A stretch of DNA of 64,000 bases, taken from contig DATJVC010000030.1 in the NCBI GenBank assembly GCA_035501935.1, positions 62,001-126,000 on the forward strand, written 5' to 3'. The position numbers were made by a program, and so were the translations under genes. The notes below the pieces were generated by a model. The model did no database searches, had not been told where the DNA came from, and was given only the letters and a program-made list of their open reading frames with translations. Positions 1 to 8,829 of the stretch are shown one piece after another; position 1 is the stretch's first letter, and each line of letters begins with the position of its first letter. This stretch comes from Gammaproteobacteria bacterium (GTDB lineage: Bacteria > Pseudomonadota > Gammaproteobacteria > JAJPIJ01).

Positions 1-880
1 GTTCCAGCAGCGCCCCGCCGGCGGCACGATCACCCGCCACGACACGCGCCTTGATGAGCGCATAGCGCTCCCAGTCGCTGGCGTGGGTTTCGTAATAGGT
101 CTGCAACGCCGCCGTACTCAGGGTCAACGCGCCGTCGCTGCCGAAGGGCCGCAGGCGCATGTCGACGCGGAACACGAAGCCCTCATCGGTCGCTTCATGC
201 AGCACCCGGATCAAACGGCGGCCGAGGCGATCAAAAAATTCCTGGTTTGACAATGACCGCGGGGCGCCCTGTGTTTCGCCCTCGCTGTCATAGCCAAACA
301 GCAAATCGATGTCCGAGGAAAGATTCAGTTCGCTCCCGCCCAATTTACCCAGACCAATCACGAACAGCTGCTGTGGACGGCCCCGCGCATCGATGGGTGT
401 GCCCAGATCCCGGCAGTGATCGGCGTACAGCCAGGCCAGCGCGTATTCGAGCACCGCCTCGGCCAGCCAGGACAGTTCGCGCAGGGTCTGCGAGAGCGGC
501 GTCTGTTCGTTGATATCGCGCCAAATGATGCGCGCCATCTCGCGGCGGCGCAGATGGCGCAACTTCCGGCCGAGGGCGTTCTCGTCCGGTGGGGGATCCC
601 CTTCCTCATCCAGCATGCCTGGGTAGTGCCTGGCGCTATACACCGTATCCAGATCACCGCTGGCGACGAGTCCTTCAAGAAGCGCCGGCTGTTGTACAAA
701 CAGCCGTCCCAGCCATGGACTGCATGCCGTTGCGCGCACCAATTCCGCCGGCGGCAAATTCTCATGAATTGCCGCCGGCAACAGCGACCAGATTTCTCGG
801 CAATGTCGCTCCGTCTCTGCCCGCAGATCAAGCGGAAGTTTCTTAAGGGGCGCGCGAAATGAAGCAGGTGGCGTGCTCAT
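1..880 (-). CDS. glnE: Glutamine synthetase adenylyltransferase/deadenylase, 3' part beyond the window
   Basis: This is the N-terminal 293 residues of GlnE, the bifunctional enzyme that adenylylates and deadenylylates glutamine synthetase in response to PII status. The nucleotidyltransferase signature GKLGGSELNLSSDIDLLFGY lies near residue 175, followed by VDMRLRPFGSDGALTLS and a DWERYALIKARVV segment, all diagnostic of the family. The ATG at 880 starts a reading frame that stays open to base 1. The full protein is usually about 950 residues, so roughly two thirds, including the second catalytic domain, lies outside. It follows the 903-1619 gene by 22 bases on the same strand and may be cotranscribed with it. 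Confidence 0.93.
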   Translation of the reverse strand, partial: MSTPPASFRAPLKKLPLDLRAETERHCREIWSLLPAAIHENLPPAELVRATACSPWLGRLFVQQPALLEGLVASGDLDTVYSARHYPGMLDEEGDPPPDENALGRKLRHLRRREMARIIWRDINEQTPLSQTLRELSWLAEAVLEYALAWLYADHCRDLGTPIDARGRPQQLFVIGLGKLGGSELNLSSDIDLLFGYDSEGETQGAPRSLSNQEFFDRLGRRLIRVLHEATDEGFVFRVDMRLRPFGSDGALTLSTAALQTYYETHASDWERYALIKARVVAGDRAAGGALLE

Positions 881-902
881 CGTGGCGAATGGACGGCGAC
901 TA

Positions 903-1619
903 TCAATGTTGCGGTGATGATTCAGTGCGCTGTTTCAACTCCTTCAGCCGCTGACTCAGGAATTTGACCTCGGCGGGATCCTTGATCTGGCCACTGTCGA
1001 GCAGGCCACCGAGCAATATTTTCGCGTCTTCCAACTCGCCCATGTCTTCCAGGACAAAGATGCGCATCTGCCTGGCCCAGTCGGGCGCCGCAGGTGCGTC
1101 ATTGGCCAGCGCCTCGGCGTATTTCAGGGCCAACGGCTGATCCTTGATCAGATGCTTGGCCACGAACACCGCGTGCGCGAGCCACGGCCAGCGCCGATCC
1201 GGATCGAGCAAAAATTGCTCATAGACGAATTCCAGCATCTGCCGCTGTTTCCCGGGCACCGGCACCTCGCCGTAGAGACGCGCCGCCGCGAGCAGCGGAT
1301 ATTGTCCGCGCGGGTCAAGCCGCAGAATGTGCTCCAGCCATTGCGTGACGAGGCCGTAGTCCAATTCCCGAAAGGGAATGCTGATCCCCGGCTGGTTGTC
1401 GAATGCCTGCAGCCACAGCATCAGAAGTCGCGCCAGCGTGATCGGCTCGCCCAAGCTGGCGACGTTGAGCATATTCACGCTCGGCGGCACGGTCAGCGTG
1501 GCGGCCGCGGCCTGCGGGCGCGGCTGCGAGGCGTGCCAGGCGAATTGCATCAACAGGCTCGCGACCAGCAGCGCCAGCGCCGCCGCCGGGACTTCACGCC
1601 AGGAACGTTCATTTGTCAT
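903..1619 (-). CDS. Membrane-anchored helical-repeat (TPR-like) protein of unknown function
   Basis: The 238-residue product has one N-terminal hydrophobic segment (about residues 10-27) and then an alpha-helical, TPR-like body with spaced aromatic and alanine positions, ending in a charged tail. It looks like a periplasm-facing protein held by a single anchor. Its start overlaps the stop of the ABC-2 permease gene by an ATGA junction at 1617-1621, so the two are almost certainly translated together and may act together. I recognise no catalytic motif. The pairing suggests a scaffold or accessory subunit of the transporter, but this is inference from gene order only. Confidence 0.7.
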   Translation of the reverse strand: MTNERSWREVPAAALALLVASLLMQFAWHASQPRPQAAAATLTVPPSVNMLNVASLGEPITLARLLMLWLQAFDNQPGISIPFRELDYGLVTQWLEHILRLDPRGQYPLLAAARLYGEVPVPGKQRQMLEFVYEQFLLDPDRRWPWLAHAVFVAKHLIKDQPLALKYAEALANDAPAAPDWARQMRIFVLEDMGELEDAKILLGGLLDSGQIKDPAEVKFLSQRLKELKQRTESSPQH

Positions 1620-2401
1620 CAGAAATTACGGCGGTGCAAGTCAAAGAGCCCTGCCGCCAGAAGCAACAGACTGTAAATCACCGTCTGCGCAAGGACCGGC
1701 GCCAGCACCGCCGCACCCACGCCCGGATAGGTCAACCATTCACTGGAAGTGAAGCGGTACAGCGCCGGCAGGGCGTAGGCCAGCGCGTCGATGACATGTG
1801 TCATGACCGTGTTGGCCAGGCTGTGGGGATCCACCAGCGGCCCGCGGCTCATCAACTGCATGGCGGCGATGCCGCGCGCCAGCAGATAGAAAGCGGCGAC
1901 GGCGCAGATGGCGGGGGTGATTTGCGACAAGGTCAGCATGCACAGCAGGCTGGCGCCGGCAACGATGACCAGCTCGCACCAAAGCGACACCCCCCAGATC
2001 GCGGCCTGCCCCCACGGCGCCACGATGCAGGCCGCCAGGGTGAAAAGCGCCGCAATCGCGGCCGCGACCAACAGATAGCCCGCCAGCTTGCCCAGATAAT
2101 AGCTCGTGCGCGGCAACGGCAGAGACAGCATCAATTCTATCGTCTTGTCGGAAAATTCCCGCGTCATGCTGCCTGCGATAAACAGGCTCAGGATGAACAC
2201 CGCCAGCCCGCGCAGCAGGCTGCCCAGAAATGCGGCTCTTATTTGCACACTTTCCGTGACCGCAATCGCGCCGGCAAACTCAATCAGCACCAGCGCCAAG
2301 GCCAGCGCCGCCGCCACCAGCCATGCCAGCCGGCCCCGCAGGGCTTCAAGCCAGGTGAGCCGCGCAATAATGGGGATGGGCTGCCAGAGACGGGTCCGCA
2401 T
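1619..2401 (-). CDS. ABC-2 type transporter permease
   Basis: The 260-residue protein has about six hydrophobic segments and the ABC-2 permease pattern: an N-terminal cytoplasmic helix followed by a TM, then a cytoplasmic SMTREFSDKTIELMLSLPLP loop, typical of NatB/CcmB-like permeases and probably the contact for the ATPase. It would form the membrane part of an exporter. No ATP-binding subunit is adjacent: the next gene upstream is the divergent histidine kinase. The permease therefore either uses an ATPase encoded elsewhere or has been separated from it. It is followed without a gap by the anchored helical-repeat gene. Confidence 0.75.
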   Translation of the reverse strand: MRTRLWQPIPIIARLTWLEALRGRLAWLVAAALALALVLIEFAGAIAVTESVQIRAAFLGSLLRGLAVFILSLFIAGSMTREFSDKTIELMLSLPLPRTSYYLGKLAGYLLVAAAIAALFTLAACIVAPWGQAAIWGVSLWCELVIVAGASLLCMLTLSQITPAICAVAAFYLLARGIAAMQLMSRGPLVDPHSLANTVMTHVIDALAYALPALYRFTSSEWLTYPGVGAAVLAPVLAQTVIYSLLLLAAGLFDLHRRNF

Positions 2402-2486
2402 TCAGCACCTGCGGACACGTGACGCGATAATCTGTGGCATGATCGAAACCATGTGCGGCATGATTTTTACATTATCCTAGAGTCCC

Positions 2487-4253
2487 ATGGCCCCGACAAA
2501 CCCGGCGCCCCAAAACCTCCCGCGCGCGCTGTTACGCCAGGAAAATTTGCTGCTGGCCGGCATGTTGTTGCTGCTGCACGTCGCCAGCCAGTGGGATTTT
2601 GGTTCGGCGCTGTCCACCTCGCTCATGATCGCCCATCTGGGCCTGTTCCTGCTCTGGCAACCGCTGTGGCAGCGCGAGTCGCACCTGAGCGGCCAGGAAG
2701 GTGTCCTGTTCCTGCTTTCCACTGTCGCATTCATCGGCACGCTGAACTGGTGGTCGCTGGCGGGCTGGCAAATCCTGCTCATCGGCCTGGTCGGCGGCCG
2801 TCCGCTCGCCAGCCGCGGCGATCGGGTTGTTTACATGCTGGCGCTGTTCATGCTGGTGTGCGATCTGCTGATTGGAACCGTGCCGAATCTGTTCTACGTG
2901 AGCGGCCTGTCGAAGGCGCTGCTGAAGATGTTCCGCTATGGCCTGCTGGCGATCCCGTTGTTGATCCCTTTCGTCCGGTTGGCGCATACCGTCCACGCCC
3001 GCCCGCAATTGATCGATCTGTTCCGCGCCGTGACCGCCGCGTTGATGACGGCGCTGGTCGCCGTCAGCAGCCTGCTGACCGTGTACCACACTGCCGGCAA
3101 CTATCTCACCGCGCTTTTACAAGCGCTGCTGGTGCTGGCCGCGTTCCTGCTTCTGATCAGCTGGCTGCTGACCCCCCACGCCGGCCCCGGCGGGCTGCTG
3201 CAACTGTGGGAGCGATCATTGTTGAACATCGGCACGCCCTTCGAAGACTGGCTGATTGATCTGGCGGCGCTCGCCCATCGTGAACCCACGCCCGCGCAGT
3301 TTCTCGACGCCGGTCTGCGGGCCCTGACGAAACTGCCCTGGTGCGTGGGCGTGACCTGGCGGCAGAATTCGGCGGCGGCGCCAGCGACCCACGGGAGGGC
3401 CAGCCGCCATTACACCGATCTCCACGTGGACGACTGGCATGTGCGGCTGTACTTGCGGCAGTCCCCCAGCGTCACGCTGTTGCTACACATCAAACTGCTT
3501 GTCAGCGTGCTGGAGGTGTTTTATGACGCCAAAACGCGGGAACAGACGCTGTCGCAACAGGCCCACATCCAGGCCGTGTATGAAACCGGGGCGCGTGTCA
3601 CGCATGACATCAAGAACCTCCTGCAATCGCTGCGGACCATGACCATGGCGCTGGCCGGGGCGGAACACGACCCGGCAACGCGCGAACGCGGCCAGCAATT
3701 GCTGGAGAAACAGCTGCCCATCATCACCCAGCGGCTGCAACTCGCACTCGACAAATTGCAGGCGCCGGAAAAATCCGGGAGTGAAACGCGGCCGTTGCGC
3801 GAGTGGTGGGAAGGATTCAAGGCCCGCAATCAGCACATGCCGGTGATTTTCCGCGAACGCATACCATCCGATGACAATCCCTCCGTTCCGTCGGAACTGT
3901 TCGACAGCGTGGCGCAAAATCTGCTGGAAAATGCATACAACAAGAAACGACTTGAACCGGAGCTGCGTGTCACCGCCCAGCTCACGGTGAAGGCTCACGG
4001 GATAGCATTGGAAGTCGGCGATAACGGTTCGGCAATTCCGGCAACCAAGGCGCAACAACTCTTCAGTCAGGCGGTATCCTCCAGCGATGGATTGGGGATC
4101 GGCCTTTATCAGGCATCAAAGCTGGCGGAAAGTCTGGGATACCGCCTGCGTCTGTGCCGTAATGTCACCGGCGATGTCTGCTTCGCGCTGGAAACCGCAA
4201 ATGAACCACCCGCCACGGCGCGCCCCGAAGCCGTTCTGCACCAAGCGACATGA
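2487..4253 (+). CDS. Multi-TM sensor histidine kinase (PrsK-like)
   Basis: 588 residues. The first 230 contain about seven hydrophobic segments. A soluble region without obvious motif (about 235-345) follows, then a HisKA-type dimerisation helix with the H-box THDIKNLLQSL (phosphoacceptor His373) and an HATPase_c domain with N-box NLLENAYNKK, G1 box GDNGSAIP (about 511) and G2 box GLGIGLYQASKLAESLGY (about 535). The layout of multi-TM region, linker, HDxKNL H-box and ATPase is that of the PrsK group associated with EPS/PEP-CTERM systems. It stands alone, divergent from the permease, at the far edge of the pilus cluster. The most likely partner is the PrsR-like regulator at 18975-20459; this pairing is inferred. 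Confidence 0.85.
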   Translation: MAPTNPAPQNLPRALLRQENLLLAGMLLLLHVASQWDFGSALSTSLMIAHLGLFLLWQPLWQRESHLSGQEGVLFLLSTVAFIGTLNWWSLAGWQILLIGLVGGRPLASRGDRVVYMLALFMLVCDLLIGTVPNLFYVSGLSKALLKMFRYGLLAIPLLIPFVRLAHTVHARPQLIDLFRAVTAALMTALVAVSSLLTVYHTAGNYLTALLQALLVLAAFLLLISWLLTPHAGPGGLLQLWERSLLNIGTPFEDWLIDLAALAHREPTPAQFLDAGLRALTKLPWCVGVTWRQNSAAAPATHGRASRHYTDLHVDDWHVRLYLRQSPSVTLLLHIKLLVSVLEVFYDAKTREQTLSQQAHIQAVYETGARVTHDIKNLLQSLRTMTMALAGAEHDPATRERGQQLLEKQLPIITQRLQLALDKLQAPEKSGSETRPLREWWEGFKARNQHMPVIFRERIPSDDNPSVPSELFDSVAQNLLENAYNKKRLEPELRVTAQLTVKAHGIALEVGDNGSAIPATKAQQLFSQAVSSSDGLGIGLYQASKLAESLGYRLRLCRNVTGDVCFALETANEPPATARPEAVLHQAT

Positions 4254-4254
4254 A

Positions 4255-4986
4255 TCAGGGAATGCGGCCAGCAGCGATTAGCCGATTGTAGAGCAGCGGA
4301 CGCGAAATCCAGGTTGTCAGGTCGTCAAATGTTGCGGTTGGCAAGCCACCTTGATACACAGTGCTCGCCGTAGGAGCTGGATTGTCGGGATCGTTGGTTT
4401 CGTTTGCACCGTCTGCACGCAGATTGTTGGCGTCTCCATCAGCATCACCCGGCCCGGTCGAATATACGATGGCCACCGGCGGTTCAGTATTGGAGGTGAG
4501 GACGTTCCCCGCCGCATCCTGCACTGATAACGTCCCACCAGCAGTTGGATCACTGTTCATGGCAATGTGCGTAATACTATTACTGAAAATCAGTTGCACG
4601 CGATAACGAAAGTAGCCTGTCCAAGGATCCGCAGCCGCATTTCTACCGATGCCCCAAGCATCGTATTCCGACACGCCGAGCGTTTTCCACGGCAAAATGC
4701 CAGACGCTGAAGGACAAGCGCCGGCTACGCGGACATCCTCCTGGCCATAATTAGGGCTGGTGGGATCGGTAGTATTTGTTGGGCACGGTAAATAGCCATT
4801 CACGACCGCGAAACCCAGCAAAGCTTCGCGGATTTCATCCAATTGCGCCTGAGTAGTTTGTATATTGCGTTGACTCATTTGTGTCGACAGCGGCACTAAT
4901 AAGCCGCCCAATAACAAGCTGACGACCAACAATACCACCGCCAGTTCGATGAGGGTGAAACCTTTGCTTTTATGATTCATGATCAC
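4255..4986 (-). CDS. Prepilin-type pseudopilin, small paralogue
   Basis: The 243-residue protein begins with a class III-like leader and a prepilin peptidase site, KSKG/FTLIELAVVLLVVSLLLGG, with Glu at mature position 5, so it should be cleaved and N-methylated and inserted in a type IV pilus-like fibre. The body carries GYLPCP (about residue 60), SGILPWKTLGV and DAWG...GYFRYRVQ segments, and a tail with AIVYSTGP and TFDDLTTWISRPLLY. All of these recur in the 1077-residue neighbour, so the two are paralogues. The GTG at 4986 overlaps the neighbour's TGA; an ATG two codons later (4980) is an equally good start. It is the last gene of the pilus cluster. Confidence 0.82.
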   Translation of the reverse strand: MIMNHKSKGFTLIELAVVLLVVSLLLGGLLVPLSTQMSQRNIQTTQAQLDEIREALLGFAVVNGYLPCPTNTTDPTSPNYGQEDVRVAGACPSASGILPWKTLGVSEYDAWGIGRNAAADPWTGYFRYRVQLIFSNSITHIAMNSDPTAGGTLSVQDAAGNVLTSNTEPPVAIVYSTGPGDADGDANNLRADGANETNDPDNPAPTASTVYQGGLPTATFDDLTTWISRPLLYNRLIAAGRIP

Positions 4987-7900
4987 GGCGCGACCACGCG
5001 AATCTGATCGTTGAATGTGGTTGTGCTGACAGGCTGCTTTTCAAAGACGTGATCGCCGCTGGTATTGTTTTCGAATTCCAAATAGGAGTTCATCCCACTT
5101 TGTGTACGATCTTGAGCGCTCAACGGCGCTCCTGTGGTAACGACCAGCGCCTGTACATCGCCTCGCTGTTTGTCGGAATTATTTTGATCTGTACTATCGC
5201 GAATACCCAGGCAATTCGCGGCAGGCAGAGGCGTGCCTACAGGTAACAACGGTAGTGCATTTACGGTACAGGTGCCGCCGCCGCTTGGCGCGAACCCGCT
5301 CGCAACCGCAACATAAACTAACCGTTGCCAGCGATTGGCGGTGAACCACGTGGGCAGCTCGCTCGGGTCTTCACGCAATTCATAGCGGATATTGCTGGTC
5401 TGCATGCTGGCCAAACTATCAGTGGCAAGAGCGGGCTGCCCCGTCAAGGCAACCGTCACTGTGTTATGCGTGCCGTCCGGGTTGAACGTGCCATTATCCG
5501 CGAGCAAAATATTGGATATATCGTAGTCACGTATGCGAATCACTGGTGTAGCACTGTTCTGCGCGATTTGGCTGGGATCAATAGTGGTCAGATTACGCAC
5601 CCGCTCCCCGGAACTGCTGCCCACTGCCAGCGTCCCACGATGCCGGTAATTGAATTCATAGGTACGATGATCAACCCAGCCGGATCTTATTTGAAAATTA
5701 TCACCTCCGGCGGGGTTAAACACAGTTGTCCCACCTACACCGTCCTGCAGTGGTTCGTGAGTAATGATCGTGGAGCCTGGTATGCTGGTGGAATCAACTG
5801 CGGTAATAAGCGCATAAGAATTTGGACTAACAGAGACATTCTCTATAACATCATTCACCGATGCTGCGACGGGCGGCGCAGTAATGATTGTTTGTGCAAC
5901 CGCAGATACAACTGTCCCTGTTATCAGCTGTGTCGGCACTTCCGCTTTATAGATGTCGCCACTGTCGAAAGTATTTTTCACGCCATTGTTCAAATCAAAC
6001 GTTGATAAGGCCCCCGCGCCAGCGCTGCTTACTACGCCTGCAGCTACATCACTTGTCTTAAAAACCTGGTAAGTATCGTTATTCTGAAAGTTATTTCTTG
6101 CTACACCACCGAATAGAGAGGATACGGTTATTGTTGTAGTGGTTACTGCAATAACCTGGCCGATTGAGCCGGAAGTTTGATCTCGTACGAAATATTCATT
6201 TGGGATCACGCTGGCTATAAAATTTTTGCTCGTATCCTCAAGTGTTAGTCCAGTGCTTCCCGCTGTCGCCGTTCCAGACAACAGAGGGGCAGCACTAGGA
6301 TCTGACAAATTGAAGACGCGATCACCGACACGCATACCCCAATCAGTGAAATTCCGGCTGCTATCAATCAATGTGAAATTATTACTGCCGCTGGCCGCAA
6401 CTCCAAAAATGAAAGGAGTATTGTAAATCCCGTGACAATCAGCTTCCGTGGGTTGTGTCCAATAACAGTAGGCGTTGTCGGTAATAGCCGTTGTTATCGC
6501 CCCTGATACTGCCGAGGATTCCGCAAAATTGGTGACATACGTGCTGTATACCAGCGGTGATGGTGAGGCCGGCGGGGGCGTGACTGTGATATTGACGGAG
6601 GGATTCAGCGTCCAGTTGAAAGTAAAGCCTGTGCGGAATGGCTCGCCCACCTCATGAAATGGCAGCAGTCCTTCCGTAACTGCGTTCAACGGCGAGCCGT
6701 TGTAGCGCGGTATGCGATAGGTGTCGTCCAAAGTCGCTGTAATGTTGGCCGCCAGTTTACTGGCGTTGGTAACGCCGGTGATTGTTCCGGCTGTATTGCT
6801 ATTCAGATCCTCGATGATGTCGTTGGCGGCGATTTGAAGTCCACGGTTGCTGTTATCGAAAGTCTTGGTGTCATCGGTGAATGTTCCGTCAGTGGCTGTC
6901 ACGGTGCCATAGGCACTGCGGATCTGGTAAACATCGCCGGTGGCAAATCTATTGTTCACTCCACCCGCCATGTTTTGCACGGTGAACTGCATGCCAGACA
7001 CATTGGTGATGACACCCGATGAACCGTCGGTACGATCATCCACCACATCACCGATGCCAATTCCGATTTCTGCGAAGTCCTTGGTCGTATCCTCCAAGGT
7101 GAAATTGCTTGTGCCACCAGTAGCGGTACCGCGCAAGCGGGCAGGTATACCCTTTACCATGATCTGATACGTATCATTCACATTGAAACTATTCGCTGCG
7201 CCGCCTTGGAGGCTGCTGACATTAAGGCTATTTGCCGATGGAGTACCAGTCACCGTGCCGATGGAACCGTCCGTCAGATCACGCACCACATCGCCCGCCG
7301 CCACGCCCCAATCGGTGAAATCCGTTGCGCTGTCCTGTAATTGCAAGCTGGTACTGCCTGCGGTGGCCGTACTGGTCAGGTTGAGTGTAAACGCCTTGGG
7401 ATCGGCGTATGGCGCCAGCCATGGATAACGCCCGCCAGGATTGGATGTCTTGTAACTCTTCAATGCTAAAGCAGTCTGATTCAGAATACGCTGCTCAACC
7501 CGCGCCATCAATTCCTGGCGTGTAATGGTCACAAGGCGATCATTCATCGTATCTGATTGAACAGCGGTAAACAGCTTTCCGCCGTTATTGTTCTCGCCAT
7601 CGAGATAGGCCGTGACGTCGATATAGGCGGGCTGTGTCGGATCGGCTGATCGGTTCTGCCCCGGCAATGGTGGTCCCGGCGCGAATATCACGGCAACGAT
7701 GTCGTTTTGCCCGTCGACGGACAGATCGCCCGGTGTTTCTGAATTCAGTGGTTTCGTCTGCGGGTTATATCTGAAGTTATCAGAGACCACATACCATAAA
7801 CGTTCGCCGCTGCTATCGCGAAGATCAGTCACGCCCAACGTGCGGAAGGGCAGCCGCCCCAAACTACTGCCGGTCGAAATGGCACAGGATGACGTCGATA

Positions 7901-8216
7901 CGCCTATCTTGGCGGGATTCGTGTCATCCGCAGGCTTGTCGGGACATGGCAGATAGCCCGGTCCTGTATCGGCCGGCGGGTTGTTGACCATTTCTGGGTA
8001 GGCTGCGGCGAAACCCAGCAAAGCTTCCTTGGCGCGCGCGAGAGAAGCAGTAGAGATTTCGTCGCGGTAGGCGGTCTGGGTTTGCTGGTTGAGTTTTTTC
8101 AGGAAAACAAACGAAGAGAGGGAAACTATGAGCAACATGACGAGCAGCAGGGCGACACCGCGCTGATGTATCGGTGTTTTCAGACCGCCGGATAATCGTC
8201 GATAACTCCCTGGCAT
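4983..8216 (-). CDS. Giant pseudopilin with internal repeat insertion (GspK/PilX-type N terminus)
   Basis: 1077 residues, far longer than normal pseudopilins. The N terminus, HQRGVALLLVMLLIVSLSS, resembles the GspK/PilX class, which has a pilin helix but no Glu5; these are usually tip or minor subunits. Residues about 60-280 contain GYLPCPD, RLPFRTLGVTDLRD and DNFRYNPQ, and residues about 945-1077 contain ALVVTTGAPLSAQDR and FNDQIRVVAP, matching the small pseudopilin downstream. Between them (about 282-844) lie degenerate repeats of the form DFTDWGxxxGDxVxDLTDGSxG...GGxxNxFxxxDTYQI. Cys91/111, 584/594 and 983/1002 could pair. It is probably a surface-exposed fibre subunit or adhesin; function is unproven. 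Base composition is visibly more A+T-rich than in the neighbours. Confidence 0.82.
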   Translation of the reverse strand: MPGSYRRLSGGLKTPIHQRGVALLLVMLLIVSLSSFVFLKKLNQQTQTAYRDEISTASLARAKEALLGFAAAYPEMVNNPPADTGPGYLPCPDKPADDTNPAKIGVSTSSCAISTGSSLGRLPFRTLGVTDLRDSSGERLWYVVSDNFRYNPQTKPLNSETPGDLSVDGQNDIVAVIFAPGPPLPGQNRSADPTQPAYIDVTAYLDGENNNGGKLFTAVQSDTMNDRLVTITRQELMARVEQRILNQTALALKSYKTSNPGGRYPWLAPYADPKAFTLNLTSTATAGSTSLQLQDSATDFTDWGVAAGDVVRDLTDGSIGTVTGTPSANSLNVSSLQGGAANSFNVNDTYQIMVKGIPARLRGTATGGTSNFTLEDTTKDFAEIGIGIGDVVDDRTDGSSGVITNVSGMQFTVQNMAGGVNNRFATGDVYQIRSAYGTVTATDGTFTDDTKTFDNSNRGLQIAANDIIEDLNSNTAGTITGVTNASKLAANITATLDDTYRIPRYNGSPLNAVTEGLLPFHEVGEPFRTGFTFNWTLNPSVNITVTPPPASPSPLVYSTYVTNFAESSAVSGAITTAITDNAYCYWTQPTEADCHGIYNTPFIFGVAASGSNNFTLIDSSRNFTDWGMRVGDRVFNLSDPSAAPLLSGTATAGSTGLTLEDTSKNFIASVIPNEYFVRDQTSGSIGQVIAVTTTTITVSSLFGGVARNNFQNNDTYQVFKTSDVAAGVVSSAGAGALSTFDLNNGVKNTFDSGDIYKAEVPTQLITGTVVSAVAQTIITAPPVAASVNDVIENVSVSPNSYALITAVDSTSIPGSTIITHEPLQDGVGGTTVFNPAGGDNFQIRSGWVDHRTYEFNYRHRGTLAVGSSSGERVRNLTTIDPSQIAQNSATPVIRIRDYDISNILLADNGTFNPDGTHNTVTVALTGQPALATDSLASMQTSNIRYELREDPSELPTWFTANRWQRLVYVAVASGFAPSGGGTCTVNALPLLPVGTPLPAANCLGIRDSTDQNNSDKQRGDVQALVVTTGAPLSAQDRTQSGMNSYLEFENNTSGDHVFEKQPVSTTTFNDQIRVVAP
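5685..7373 (-). repeat. Degenerate protein-coding repeats inside the giant pseudopilin gene
   Basis: This part encodes residues 282-844. Units of about 60-75 residues recur with the core L-x-D-x-x-x-x-F-x-x-x-G-(5)-D-x-(V/I)-x-(D/N)-x-(T/S)-x-G-x-(I/V), then (V)-x-x-(L/M)-x-GG-x-x-N-x-F-x-x-x-D-x-Y-(Q/R)-I. Full or nearly full units are about 282-353, 363-432, 437-502, 647-719 and 766-844, with partial units near 607-640 and 729-757. They are diverged at the nucleotide level, so they look like old duplications kept by selection on protein shape rather than a recent tandem expansion. Confidence 0.75.
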
Positions 8217-8256
8217 GGCACAAGTTTAACAGGCTTCCGTTTCTTGACCGCAATCA

Positions 8257-8274
8257 GGCCCCGGATGGCGGGCC
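8257..8274. other. Short inverted repeat between mshK-like gene and giant pseudopilin gene
   Basis: GGCCC and GGGCC arms enclose eight bases in the 123-base gap between the mshK-like stop and the pseudopilin start. No T-tract follows on the minus strand, so it is not a classical terminator. It could slow polymerase or protect a processed mRNA end where the assembly genes meet the structural subunits. I see nothing else in this gap. Confidence 0.3.
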
Positions 8275-8339
8275 GCTCAAACCATCTGCGGCTCACCGGC
8301 ACAAAGGCTTCTACAGGTTACCCGATACTCAACCTCCAC

Positions 8340-8819
8340 TCAGGGGTGAGCGGGGACGGTATTTTCCGGGGTGTTGTATAGATCGGTGATCTGGCCGGTT
8401 TCCGGGTGGTAGGTCTGGCCGGGCTTCAGTCCGACGTCTGGCAAGTGGCCGGGCGTCTCGACGGTCACCCGTGCGCCACGCAGGCCGCGGGTGTCGACCG
8501 CGACATGATCGGCACTCAAGTCCCCGTCATAGGTGTTCTTGCCGTTGACCCAGGCGGTGCCTTCGCCATGCGACCGAACCACGACCCCATTGACCGTCAC
8601 CGGTGGGACTTCCGGCGGCGGGGCCGGCGCTTCGGCGACCGGCGCCGGCGGCGGCCCGGGCTTTGCCACCACCGGCGGCGCGGTGCGCAGGCGTTGCAAT
8701 TCCTCGCGTTCAGCGGGGGTGGTGAACAGTCGCCCCAGCGGATCCGCGGACACCGGGCCAGCCGCAGAGAACGCCACGCACAGCACCGACATTTGCAACA
8801 GCATGAGGCGCGGGGACAT
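8340..8819 (-). CDS. MshK-like periplasmic pilus biogenesis protein
   Basis: The 159-residue product has a signal peptide (about residues 1-25, ending AAGPVSADP), a proline-rich linker (about 52-72) and a small beta-rich C-terminal domain starting VTVNGVVVRSHGEGTAWVNG. This is the architecture of MshK/PilP/GspC-type proteins, which link the inner-membrane platform to the secretin. The position after the mshJ-like gene, with a 10-base gap and a GAGGAG ribosome-binding site, supports the MshK assignment. Sequence conservation in this family is weak, so the call rests mainly on layout and synteny. Confidence 0.6.
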   Translation of the reverse strand: MSPRLMLLQMSVLCVAFSAAGPVSADPLGRLFTTPAEREELQRLRTAPPVVAKPGPPPAPVAEAPAPPPEVPPVTVNGVVVRSHGEGTAWVNGKNTYDGDLSADHVAVDTRGLRGARVTVETPGHLPDVGLKPGQTYHPETGQITDLYNTPENTVPAHP

Positions 8820-8829
8820 GTTCAGCTCC

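Noticed and set aside
2456-2471. Sigma-54-like element CGGCATGATTTTTACA upstream of the histidine kinase gene
   Set aside because: The spacing between GG and the -12 doublet is right (10 bases), but the doublet is AC instead of GC and the predicted start would leave only about 5 bases before the ATG. Not strong enough to annotate.
5685-7373. Recent tandem DNA repeat or CRISPR-like array in the pseudopilin gene
   Set aside because: The repetition is visible only in the protein; the nucleotide copies are diverged and differ in length, and there are no regular spacers.
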